NCBI GenBank assembly: GCA_900542155.1
Contig: UQMD01000010.1
Location: 1-64,000, forward strand
Source: an uncultured Collinsella sp.
GTDB lineage: Bacteria > Actinomycetota > Coriobacteriia > Coriobacteriales > Coriobacteriaceae
Reading direction: 5' to 3'
Length of the DNA stretch: 64,000 nucleotides
Shown here: positions 36,246-43,932 of the stretch, piece after piece
Layout of the letters: each line of letters starts with the position of its first letter
How positions within the stretch are numbered: the stretch's first letter is position 1
Translations under genes and position numbers: made by a program
The notes under the pieces: model-generated
Seen by the model: the letters and a program-made list of their open reading frames with translations, nothing else
The model's database searches: none
What the model was told of the DNA's origin: nothing

Positions 36246-36314
36246 AAGTTGCGGTGATATACGGACTGTTTGGCGCTTTGGAGCCTCAAAACAGTCCCTA
36301 TATCACCGCAACTT
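36246..36314. repeat. AGTTGCGGTG palindromic repeat, copy 2
   Basis: The arms begin AAGTTGCGGTGATATA and pair over 26 bases with one mismatch around a loop of about 16 bases. Confidence 0.82.
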
Positions 36315-36363
36315 GAAAGGGGCGGGCGGTGTCGGATGAGTGGCGCTGGCTGGTTGGGGCGGT

Positions 36364-37293
36364 TTAGGCCTGCTTGCGGCACTTCCATTGTTTGCGACAC
36401 CAGCGCATGAGCGCCTTTACGATGGGAGTCGTGATGAGGATGATCCATGCGGGATGGGGCTGTCCCAAACAGAGCCACATGTAGAGGAACCAAGCGATGG
36501 CGGCTGCCGGGTAGATGACCTCGATCAGCTTAGACAGGTGGCGTCGATCGATGAAGTCACCAATCGCGTAGTAGACGGGAACCAAAAAGACGAGGAAGAG
36601 CCCCATGCCCCATGTGCCGTAGACAATGCCAAGCACCAGATAGGCAAGAGTGACAAGTGCGGGGAAGGGGAATTTGTTCCATGCACGTCCGACCTTGGTG
36701 TGGAAATGCCTACCATGATGGTCGAGCTTGTCGTGTGCTTCCTTCCAGCTGGAAAACGTCTCGCCATCGATGGTGACGGTGCCGTTGTCATTGGTACGCA
36801 CGCTATGTCCATCGTCCTCAAGCGTATCGATATGCACGCCGCCCGGCCCCACATGCACCTCTTCGCCCTTGCGCTCGTTGGTCACATGGATGCCGCTCCA
36901 GCCAACATGGACTTCCTCGCCTTTATTGGGATCAATGACGTGGATACCGCGCGCGAGGGAAATATCGACAAGTGGTTTGTCGCCGCAATCGGCGTGCTCG
37001 GCAGAATCCTCAGCCTCATCTGAAGCTTTGGTGCCGGCGTTGCTGTCCTGTGCCTCATCATCAGCCTGTGAGTCATCAGCGCTAGCCACCGCCACCCCAT
37101 ACAGCAGCTCATCCAGCGACACGCCATACAGCGAGGCGAGCGCAATAAGGTTATCGGTATCGGGTGAGGACTCGCTGCGCTCCCATTTACTAACAGCCTG
37201 GCGGCTTACGCCCAGCTGGGCAGCAAGCGCCTCCTGAGAAAGCCCGGCAGCTTTACGGCGATCGACGAGGCGCTGTGCCATCGCAAGATCCAT
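36364..37293 (-). CDS. XRE helix-turn-helix protein with 18-residue repeats and C-terminal membrane segments
   Basis: 309 residues. An N-terminal Cro/CI helix-turn-helix (about 5-62, GLSQEALAAQLGVSRQAVSKWE) is followed by an acidic linker to about 105. Then come two and a half 18-residue repeats (116-133, 134-151, 152 on) of the form GIHV-4-KGEEVHVG, which may form a short beta-roll. A His-rich stretch (190-199) and three to four membrane segments (about 212-295) complete it. AAAGGAACC precedes the ATG at 37293. HTH-plus-membrane proteins of this sort are probably membrane-tethered regulators. The ligand and target are unknown. Confidence 0.82.
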   Translation of the reverse strand: MDLAMAQRLVDRRKAAGLSQEALAAQLGVSRQAVSKWERSESSPDTDNLIALASLYGVSLDELLYGVAVASADDSQADDEAQDSNAGTKASDEAEDSAEHADCGDKPLVDISLARGIHVIDPNKGEEVHVGWSGIHVTNERKGEEVHVGPGGVHIDTLEDDGHSVRTNDNGTVTIDGETFSSWKEAHDKLDHHGRHFHTKVGRAWNKFPFPALVTLAYLVLGIVYGTWGMGLFLVFLVPVYYAIGDFIDRRHLSKLIEVIYPAAAIAWFLYMWLCLGQPHPAWIILITTPIVKALMRWCRKQWKCRKQA

Positions 37294-37477
37294 GGTGGTT
37301 CCTTTCGTTTGATGGTCGAATCGAATGAGCCGAGTATGCCGAGAACAACCGGTAGCGACCACCATTTCTAGTTAGAATCTGCTCCGACCCTACCGCAACT
37401 ACCGGTAGCAACCCCTAACGACCAGCCATTTTAGGACAAATGTCAGTGCAAGTAGCAGCCAAGAGTCCCCACTCAGT
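37294..37477. other. Upstream region of the HTH membrane protein
   Basis: Holds CTACCGGTAG-like dyads (ACAACCGGTAGC and CAACTACCGGTAGC at about 37348 and 37397), two copies of ACCGGTAGC that could be operator sites for the HTH protein. No gene is seen. Confidence 0.35.
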
Positions 37478-37545
37478 AAGTTACGGTGGAATAGTTTCTA
37501 GATTCAGCCATTTGCGGGCTAAGCGGGAACTATTTCACCGCAACT
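37478..37545. repeat. AGTTGCGGTG palindromic repeat, copy 3
   Basis: The left arm AAGTTACGGTGGAATAGTTT and the right arm ending CACCGCAACTT pair with three mismatches. This is the most diverged of the four copies. Confidence 0.75.
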
Positions 37546-37597
37546 TAATTTCAGACCAGGCACCCGCAGCAAGAAGACGAATAGCCCCGGCGAGTAT

Positions 37598-37702
37598 GTA
37601 AACGCAGGGCCCTCCGACCCCGCCCGACGATTTCGATTGGCGACCTTTGACGGAGTCAAGGGAGGAGCCAAATCGAAATACGTCGGGCGGGGTCGGAGGG
37701 CC
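37598..37702. repeat. Long inverted repeat downstream of pfkA
   Basis: Arms of 23 bases starting GGGCCCTCCGACCCCG pair perfectly. Inside them TTTCGATTGGC/GCCAAATCGAAA and CCTTTGAC/GTCAAGG also pair. It ends 25 bases from the pfkA stop. It does not carry the conserved loop of the 16008 family. Confidence 0.75.
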
Positions 37703-37726
37703 CGATGGGGTGGATTCCAGCCGAGG

Positions 37727-38806
37727 CTATTCGTCGCCGAAGCTGATGCCCAACGCCTTGGCCTCGCGTACCAGATCGCTCTGGGGGTTGACATGCTTGA
37801 GCTTGCCGGCGACCTCCTCGAGCGGCATGTGGCACATCTTGCCGTCACGCAGGGCAATCATGTAGCCAAACTCGCCGCGCAGGCAGCCAAGCGCTGCCTC
37901 GACGCCGCACTGGGTCGCAAAGATGCGGTCCTGGGCGTCGGGCTGACCGCCGCGCTGCGTGTGGCCGGGGATGGCGACGCGGGTCTCGCGACCGGTCTTG
38001 GCCTCGATTTCCTTGGCGATGTCGTAGACGATCGACGGGCTCGTGCGCTCGGCAAGCTTCTTCTTGTACTCCTTCTTGGACAGCGCCGCGTCCTCCTTGG
38101 AGATGGCGCCCTCGGCGACGGCCACGATCGTAAAGCGGCTGCCGGTCTCCATGCGATGCTCGATGGTCTTGATGACGTTATCCATGTCGTAGGGGATCTC
38201 GGGGATCAGGATAACATCCGCGCCGCCCGCGACGCCGGCATACAGCGGAATCCAACCGACCTTGTGGCCCATGATCTCGATGACAAACACGCGACCGTGG
38301 CTCGAGGCGGTGGTGTGGATGTCGTCGATGCACTTGGTGGCGACGTCGATGGCGCTCGTAAAGCCAAACGTCATCTCGGTGCCCCAGGTGTCGTTATCGA
38401 TGGTCTTGGGCAGGGCGATAACGTTGAGGCCCTCTTCGCGCAGGCGGTTGGCAGTCTTGGTGGAGCCGTTGCCGCCCAGCATAAACAGGCAGTCGAGCTG
38501 CAGCTTGTGATAGGTGTGGACCATCGCCGGCACCTTCTCGACGCCATCGGCCTCGGGAACATCCAGGCGCTTGAACGGCGTGCGGCTCGTGCCCAGGATG
38601 GTGCCGCCGCGGGTGAGGATGCCGCTAAAGTCTGCCGGCGTCATCACGCGAAAACGGCTGTAGATAAGGCCCTGGTAGCCGTCCTCAAAACCGTAGATCT
38701 CGATAGGCTCTTCGCTATTGGTCATGAGCGTTTTGACGATGCCGCGCATGGTGGCGTTGAGCGCCTGGCAGTCGCCGCCACTGGTAAGAAGACCGATCCT
38801 GAGCAT
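37727..38806 (-). CDS. pfkA: 6-phosphofructokinase
   Basis: 359-residue phosphofructokinase that phosphorylates fructose 6-phosphate in glycolysis. Motifs are LLTSGGDCQALNA, RGGTILGTSRT, LGGNGSTKTA at 110-119, PKTIDNDTWGTE and the substrate Arg in PGHTQRGGQPDAQD. The catalytic loop usually reads GGDGS; here Asn113 replaces the Asp, as in a known clostridial-type subgroup. Gly114 is the ATP-type residue, while Lys134 in PKTIDND is a residue also seen in PPi-type enzymes. ATP is the more likely phosphate donor, but this is an inference. It is longer than E. coli PfkA (320), with the extra length distributed through the C-terminal half. Confidence 0.93.
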   Translation of the reverse strand: MLRIGLLTSGGDCQALNATMRGIVKTLMTNSEEPIEIYGFEDGYQGLIYSRFRVMTPADFSGILTRGGTILGTSRTPFKRLDVPEADGVEKVPAMVHTYHKLQLDCLFMLGGNGSTKTANRLREEGLNVIALPKTIDNDTWGTEMTFGFTSAIDVATKCIDDIHTTASSHGRVFVIEIMGHKVGWIPLYAGVAGGADVILIPEIPYDMDNVIKTIEHRMETGSRFTIVAVAEGAISKEDAALSKKEYKKKLAERTSPSIVYDIAKEIEAKTGRETRVAIPGHTQRGGQPDAQDRIFATQCGVEAALGCLRGEFGYMIALRDGKMCHMPLEEVAGKLKHVNPQSDLVREAKALGISFGDE

Positions 38807-38946
38807 GATGAATCCTTCCGGGCAAGTTACAACATGCGCATAAGTTTACCCCCGCACACTGTTGATGCGGAGGTAAAACGTGTTAGCTCAAATGTATAGA
38901 AATGTAAGCAACGTCAGGCGAGCGTAAGGACGACGGTGCCAGCTCC

Positions 38947-40032
38947 TTACAGCGCGAAGGCGTCGACGTCGCCCCAGTGGCGGCGCAGCGTGATGGCGGC
39001 AGCGGGCTCGGTGTTGTCAAAGACGACCGACCACTGCGTGTTGCTGGTGATGTCTTCCGGATTGGGCTCTTGCGCCGCAGCGCGTAGAGCCTTCCAAGCG
39101 ACTGCCTCGTCTTGGGCGCCGGCATGGGCGTCGAGGACATCGGCGATGGCGATGGCGCGTTCCTTGCCATGGCCCAGTTCGCCGTTCTTTTGGTTGGGTA
39201 GCACTTCGGCACCATAGCAGGCGTAGAAGTTCGTAACCTGGCGCACGGGCGTCGCCTTGCATGCGCGGTCGGGGTCGCGCGGATCCCACTCCACCACCCG
39301 CGCGTCACCGGCGGCGTCGTTGATAAAGAAGTGGTAGTCGCGTCCGGCCATGGCGTGCATGTCGTAGGCAGAAAGCAGGTCGACGGCCTCCTGCGTGGTG
39401 GCGGCACGGTCGAGCACCAGACGGATGGCGAGCGAGGTATTGATGACGGGGCGCTGTGTGTCCTGGTCACAGGGCTTGGAATCCAGGGTGAGTACGGCAA
39501 TGGACACACCGCATTCGTTAACACCATCGAGCTGGGCAAACGGGCCCATGAGTGCGGCGGCGCGTCCGGCGACGGAGTCAAGTGGAGTGTTGGCGCCCAG
39601 GTTGTTAAGGGCGGCAAAGCCGATGGAGGCATAGCCGTCGCGCGGGTGATTGCGCACCAGCAGCGCCGAGGTGTCGTCCTTAAAGTCGTAATTGCGACCG
39701 GTGCGAACACGGCCTTCGGCATCTACGGCGACAAAAGCGCTGCAGGCAAACTGGGGCGCCTGGACATGTGCCGGCACACCGGGCAGCACCTGCGCCACCA
39801 CGGCATTGATGTAGGCCTGGTCGTCGCGCACACCAGCGGCGATGATGCGATCAAGATCGTAGTCGTAAGCGATGTCGATTGCGTACAGGTCATAGCCATC
39901 CGCATAGTCGGTCAAGCGTTTGAGCGACGCGACGGACTTGATTTGCTTGTGATAAACGATACCGGTGGCAGCGGCAAGGCCGACGGCGGCTCCCGCGACA
40001 CCGCAGGCGATGGCAATGTTACGTGGCTTCAT
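38947..40032 (-). CDS. Membrane-anchored choloylglycine-hydrolase-like (Ntn) amidase
   Basis: 361 residues with an N-terminal hydrophobic segment (about 6-27), then a linear amide C-N hydrolase domain. The likely nucleophile is Cys97 in FACSAFVAVD. Arg113-Asn-Tyr-Asp116 in GRNYDF matches the conserved Arg and Asp of the choloylglycine hydrolase and penicillin V acylase family, and further family segments are GVNECGVSIAVLTLD and NTSLAIRLVLD. Bile salt hydrolases normally start directly at Cys2; here about 96 residues precede the Cys, so either processing or a different subgroup is implied. The substrate (bile salt, acyl-homoserine lactone, N-acyl amino acid) is unknown. Confidence 0.8.
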   Translation of the reverse strand: MKPRNIAIACGVAGAAVGLAAATGIVYHKQIKSVASLKRLTDYADGYDLYAIDIAYDYDLDRIIAAGVRDDQAYINAVVAQVLPGVPAHVQAPQFACSAFVAVDAEGRVRTGRNYDFKDDTSALLVRNHPRDGYASIGFAALNNLGANTPLDSVAGRAAALMGPFAQLDGVNECGVSIAVLTLDSKPCDQDTQRPVINTSLAIRLVLDRAATTQEAVDLLSAYDMHAMAGRDYHFFINDAAGDARVVEWDPRDPDRACKATPVRQVTNFYACYGAEVLPNQKNGELGHGKERAIAIADVLDAHAGAQDEAVAWKALRAAAQEPNPEDITSNTQWSVVFDNTEPAAAITLRRHWGDVDAFAL

Positions 40033-40193
40033 GACGACTCCTCTCGTCCTGTTAGTGCAATTGTCGCAAAAGGAGCGCGGGCATGATGACTCAACTTGGT
40101 GAGCGGCGCGGAATTAAGCACGGAATGAAGAGTGCGGCGCTGGCGCGGCGGGGTATGCTGGAGGGGACCATCAACCCAGCGAAAGGGGAGAGC

Positions 40194-41579
40194 ATGACGG
40201 ATCAGGAAACGCCCGAGCGCGCGCATGTGACGGCCGACGATATCGAGGCCGCCAACGACCTTATCGACTTTATCGAGACATGCCCCAGCATGTTCCATAC
40301 GGCGGCGACCATTATGGCCGAGCTCGACGAGGCGGGCTTTACCTACCTGCCCGAGAACGCGGCGTGGGATATCGAGCCGGGCGGGCGTTATTACACGCAG
40401 CGCAACACCTCGAGCGTTATCGCCTTTAAGGTGGGCGAGGACCTGGCCGCGGCGTGGTGCGAGGACGGCGTTGCCGGCGACTACCATTTTCAGCTGACGG
40501 CGTCGCACAGCGATTCGCCGACGTTTAAGGTCAAGGCTGTGCCCGAGCTCGATGGCGCAGGCGAGACATTGCGCCTGAACACCGAGGCCTACGGCGGCAT
40601 GATCGACTACACCTGGTTCGATCGCCCGCTGGCGCTCGCGGGCCGCGTGCTGGTGCGCGAGGGTGACCGCATTGAGAGCCGCCTGCTCGCCACCGAGCGC
40701 GAGGTCGCTATTATCCCGAGCCTTGCCATCCATATGAACCGTGGCGTCAACGAGGGCTTTGCTCCCAACCGAGCCGTCGATCTGTGCCCGCTCATCAGCG
40801 CCGGTGACCTTAAGCAGGGAGATTTTGATGCCCTGATCGCTGATGAACTGGACGTTGAGCCCGAGCAGATCCTGGGCCGCGATCTGTTCCTGGTCAATCG
40901 TCAGGATGCGCGCATTTGGGGCTGGGCCGACGAGTTTATCTCGACGCCCAAGCTTGACGACCTGGCCTGCGCCTATACCTCGCTACAGGCTTTTTTGGGC
41001 GCCGAGAACGCGCACGACGTCTCGGTCTTCTGCTGCTTCGATAACGAGGAGGTTGGCTCCGAGACCAAGCAGGGCGCCATGTCGACGTTCTTGGCCGACG
41101 CGCTGCGCCGCATCAACGGATCGCTGGGCTTTGATGACGAGTCGTATCATCGCGCCCTTGCCGCATCGATGCTCGTGAGCTGCGACAACGCGCATGCCGT
41201 GCACCCCAACCACGCCGAGAAGTGCGATGCCCGCAACCAGGTGGTGCTTAACGGCGGCATCGTCATCAAGGAAGCCGCCAACCAGCACTACTGCACCGAT
41301 GCCTTTAGCCGCGCGGTGTTCCAGGCTATTTGCGACGACGCCGACGTGCCCACGCAGGCCTTCGCCAACAAGAGCGATATGGCGGGCGGCTCCACGCTCG
41401 GCAATCTGTCCAATATGCAGGCGAGCATGCATGCCGTGGACGTGGGCCTGCCGCAGCTTGCCATGCACTCGAGCTACGAGACCGGCGGCGTGCGCGACGT
41501 GATGTACGCCATCCGCGCCCTCACGGCTTTCTACGAGCGCAACCTAACCATCAACGGCGCCGAAAGCGTGGAGCTCTAA
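40194..41579 (+). CDS. M18-family aminopeptidase
   Basis: 461-residue zinc aminopeptidase of the M18 (aspartyl aminopeptidase, ApeB) family, cytoplasmic. Metal and catalytic motifs in order are LTASHSDSPTFKVK, PKLDDLACAY, CFDNEEVGSETKQGA and MHSSYETGG near the end. AAAGGGGAG lies shortly before the ATG at 40194; a longer in-frame start at 40083 lies in poorly coding sequence and overlaps the promoter of the divergent amidase gene. Its stop codon lies at the foot of a GGGACA-type hairpin. Confidence 0.93.
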   Translation: MTDQETPERAHVTADDIEAANDLIDFIETCPSMFHTAATIMAELDEAGFTYLPENAAWDIEPGGRYYTQRNTSSVIAFKVGEDLAAAWCEDGVAGDYHFQLTASHSDSPTFKVKAVPELDGAGETLRLNTEAYGGMIDYTWFDRPLALAGRVLVREGDRIESRLLATEREVAIIPSLAIHMNRGVNEGFAPNRAVDLCPLISAGDLKQGDFDALIADELDVEPEQILGRDLFLVNRQDARIWGWADEFISTPKLDDLACAYTSLQAFLGAENAHDVSVFCCFDNEEVGSETKQGAMSTFLADALRRINGSLGFDDESYHRALAASMLVSCDNAHAVHPNHAEKCDARNQVVLNGGIVIKEAANQHYCTDAFSRAVFQAICDDADVPTQAFANKSDMAGGSTLGNLSNMQASMHAVDVGLPQLAMHSSYETGGVRDVMYAIRALTAFYERNLTINGAESVEL

Positions 41580-41616
41580 AACCTACCAAAAGGGGATGTT
41601 AATTTTGGTAGGTTTT
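41578..41616 (+). repeat. GGGACA-type hairpin, copy D (diverged loop)
   Basis: Perfect stem AAACCTACCAAAA/TTTTGGTAGGTTT, but the loop reads GGGGATGTTAA. It starts in the stop codon of the M18 gene and is followed by TATCTGGGC as in the other copies. Confidence 0.75.
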
Positions 41617-41693
41617 ATCTGGGCAAATGCCGCAATGCCAACAGCTGGACGGAATTGTTAAGACACCGCTGGTCGAGCAAACGTCAGCGAGCG

Positions 41694-41788
41694 ACGTCCA
41701 GAGCGAACAAGTTGGCATGAAAAAAGGCGAGGCATTGACCTTCTGGTCATGCCTCGCCTTTTGAATGACAAATTGTCGTTCTGGACGT
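41694..41788. repeat. Nested inverted repeat with GACCTTCTGGTC tip, copy 2
   Basis: The outer arms ACGTCCAGAGCGAACAA and TTGTCGTTCTGGACGT pair with an indel. The inner stem AAAAGGCGAGGCAT/ATGCCTCGCCTTTT is capped by TGACCTTCTGGTCA, as at 4673. Stem sequences of the two copies differ. Confidence 0.75.
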
Positions 41789-41880
41789 TGCGCAGCGTCG
41801 GCCGGTCCGCCGTTCGTAAGAACGGCGGAACCTAAAGGTGCAGTGTGCCTCGGCGGATTTTTGTGTACAGAGTACGGCTA

Positions 41881-41917
41881 ATGCTTATAAATGCTATACA
41901 TGCTATACATGCTTTAC
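41881..41917. promoter_or_regulatory. 9-bp tandem repeats upstream of the RelB-like/PIN pair
   Basis: ATGCTATAC occurs twice in tandem, flanked by ATGCTTATA and ATGCTTTAC. Repeats of this kind are typical binding sites for ribbon-helix-helix antitoxins. They lie 50 bases before the antitoxin gene. Confidence 0.55.
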
Positions 41918-41966
41918 GTATCTACCATAGAGTTTTATGATAGTTTTGAAGTATTAAGGAGGGGTC

Positions 41967-42347
41967 ATGACCACAACAGCCGCTCAGATCAACGTACGAC
42001 TCGATGCCGATCTTAAAAGAAGTGGGGACGCCGCTCTCTCTAGGGCCGGTATGACGCCGAGCCAAGCGGTGCGAGCGCTCTGGCAGCTTGCAGCGTCGCT
42101 GGCCGATCGCCCCGGTGTGCTCGAGGATATCCTGCTGCCCAGTCGTGCCCGGACGGAACAGCGCGAGCGCGAAAAGGCCGCCAAGCGCAAACTCGAACTC
42201 ATCGACCAAGGATCGGAGCTGTTCGCTGCTGCTTGCCGTGAGTCGGGAATCGATATGGCCAAGGCTCAGCCATCGGACGACGAAGGGCTCAAACGGAATG
42301 CCTATGCGGATCGCTATGGCGAGGAGATGAGCTGGCTCTATGAGTGA
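41967..42347 (+). CDS. RelB/DinJ-like ribbon-helix-helix antitoxin
   Basis: 126 residues. The N-terminus AAQINVRLDADLKRSGDAAL followed by RAGMTPSQAVRALW is the RelB/DinJ ribbon-helix-helix pattern. The C-terminal half is long, charged and helical and would wrap the toxin. AAGGAGG lies close before the ATG. The last eight bases overlap the PIN toxin gene. RelB/DinJ antitoxins usually pair with RelE/YafQ toxins, so pairing with a PIN nuclease is a partner exchange worth noting. Confidence 0.82.
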   Translation: MTTTAAQINVRLDADLKRSGDAALSRAGMTPSQAVRALWQLAASLADRPGVLEDILLPSRARTEQREREKAAKRKLELIDQGSELFAAACRESGIDMAKAQPSDDEGLKRNAYADRYGEEMSWLYE

Positions 42348-42834
42348 GACTCCAAAGCGCATCTTGGTCGACACCAACGTATGGCTCGATTACTTCATTC
42401 CCTCACGACGTGGTCGTTCGGTGGCGATTGAGTTTTTACGCGATGCGTGCACGGCGCAGGTAGATTTGCTGTATGCGGCGACATCGTCCAAAGACCTGTT
42501 CTATTTGATTTCAAGCGAACATAAGGCATGGTATCGGCGAGAGCACGGTTCGCTTTCCCCGTATGCCGCTGCGGCGGCGACTTCGCTTGCATGGGATTGT
42601 CTTAGCGTGCTGTCGCAGCTTGCCACGCCAGTGCCCTGTGACCTGAGCGATATATGGATGGCGAGCAGGCAGCGTGAACTCCATAGCGATTACGAAGACG
42701 ATTTAATCATTGCGGCAGCAATACGTGCTCAAGCAGATCTCCTGGTCACCAACGATGTCAAGCTCTGTTCACACGCACCCGTCGCAGCAATGAACGTCGA
42801 AAACGCAAGAAACTACTTGGCAACGCTCAAATAG
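42340..42834 (+). CDS. PIN-domain ribonuclease toxin
   Basis: 164-residue PIN nuclease. The acidic metal-binding residues are Asp in ILVDTNVWLDYF, the mid-protein SSKDLFYL region, the Asp pair in YEDDLIIAAA and Asp in LLVTNDVKL. Such VapC-like toxins cut tRNA, rRNA or mRNA. It begins inside the antitoxin gene (ATGAGTG), indicating translational coupling. The RNA target is unknown. Confidence 0.85.
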   Translation: MSETPKRILVDTNVWLDYFIPSRRGRSVAIEFLRDACTAQVDLLYAATSSKDLFYLISSEHKAWYRREHGSLSPYAAAAATSLAWDCLSVLSQLATPVPCDLSDIWMASRQRELHSDYEDDLIIAAAIRAQADLLVTNDVKLCSHAPVAAMNVENARNYLATLK

Positions 42835-42865
42835 CTCTAGACCCCGCAGGTAGAACGCCGGAACC

Positions 42866-43801
42866 CTAGTGTTCGATCCAGCAGCGCAGGGTCTCGCCGG
42901 CCTGCAGGTGACGCAGATTCTCCGCGGCGATGTCGACCACGTTGTTGAGCGTGGCGGCCAAGTGGAACCAGCCGGAGATGTGCGGCGTGATGAGCATGTT
43001 GGGCGTATCCCACAACGGGCTTGTCTCAGGCAGCGGCTCGGGGTCGGTGACGTCGACCGCGGCGCCGGCGAGATGTCCTGATTCCAGGGCGGCAACTAGG
43101 TCGTCGGCAACCACAAGATCGCCGCGGCCGCCGTTGGCAAAGAAGGCGCCCGGTTTCATCGCGGCGAAGAACTCGGCGTTCGCCAGACCGCGGGTCTCGG
43201 GCGTGCTGGGCATAAAGGATGCGACGATGTCAGCCTCGGCCAGGCGCTCGGGCAGGGCGTCCATGCCGTCCATGTCCTCAAACACAATGGGGTAGACGAG
43301 TGGATGGCGCTTGATGCCGCGGACGTGTGCACCCATGCTGCGGCAGAGCGTGGCAAAGTGGCCGCCGATATCGCCCGCGCCCAGCACCAGCACGTTGGCA
43401 TTTTTGAGCGAGGTGACCGGCCCCAGGTCTTCCCAGCGATGTTCGCGCTGTAAATCTTGGTAGCCAGGCAGGCGCTTCATCATGGAAAGGACCATGGCAA
43501 ACATGTGCTCGCTTACGGCCTGACCGTAGGCGCCGATCGAGCAAGACAGCTTGGCGTCAGCCGGCACGGTGCCAGCAGCAAGGTAGTCGTCATAGCCGGC
43601 GGTCTGCAATTGCAACAGCTGGAGATGCTCGTATGCCGTGAGCATGTCAGGGTCGATGTTGCCCAAGATCACGTCCGCACCGGCGACCTGCTCGCGCGTG
43701 GCGGCGTCGGCGCTCGTGTAGATAAAGTCCTCGCCCGGAGCGCTCGACTCAAGAATTGCGCGATGGCGATTGTTGACGGGCAACAAAACCAGGATGTTCA
43801 C
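42866..43801 (-). CDS. D-2-hydroxyacid dehydrogenase
   Basis: 311-residue NAD(P)-dependent D-isomer-specific dehydrogenase. The nucleotide motif is VLVLGAGDIGGHFA. The catalytic Arg lies in NGGRGDLV, Glu in DVTDPEPLPE and His in ITPHISGWF. The start is GTG with AGAGGA upstream. It may act on D-lactate, glyoxylate/hydroxypyruvate or a branched 2-ketoacid; the sequence does not decide. It stands alone, facing the PIN gene tail to tail. Confidence 0.88.
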   Translation of the reverse strand: MNILVLLPVNNRHRAILESSAPGEDFIYTSADAATREQVAGADVILGNIDPDMLTAYEHLQLLQLQTAGYDDYLAAGTVPADAKLSCSIGAYGQAVSEHMFAMVLSMMKRLPGYQDLQREHRWEDLGPVTSLKNANVLVLGAGDIGGHFATLCRSMGAHVRGIKRHPLVYPIVFEDMDGMDALPERLAEADIVASFMPSTPETRGLANAEFFAAMKPGAFFANGGRGDLVVADDLVAALESGHLAGAAVDVTDPEPLPETSPLWDTPNMLITPHISGWFHLAATLNNVVDIAAENLRHLQAGETLRCWIEH

Positions 43802-43819
43802 AAGCAGTCCTCTCCGCTC

Positions 43820-43858
43820 AACCTACCAAAAAGGGACAGGTTTATTTTTGGCAGGTTT
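43820..43858 (+). repeat. GGGACA-loop hairpin, copy E
   Basis: AACCTACCAAAAA and TTTTTGGCAGGTT pair with one mismatch around GGGACAGGTTTA, followed by TTATCAGG. It lies between the methionine aminopeptidase terminator and the dehydrogenase start. Confidence 0.82.
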
Positions 43859-43884
43859 TATCAGGTAAAACGTTCAAACAAAAA

Positions 43885-43923
43885 CGCCGGATGCAAGACG
43901 AGCGTGCCCGTCAGCATCCGGCG
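43885..43923 (-). terminator. Intrinsic terminator after map
   Basis: Perfect CGCCGGATGC/GCATCCGGCG stem with a 19-base loop. On the minus strand it is followed by TTTTTGTTTG. It begins ten bases past the stop at 43933. Confidence 0.8.
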
Positions 43924-43932
43924 CATCCGCGG

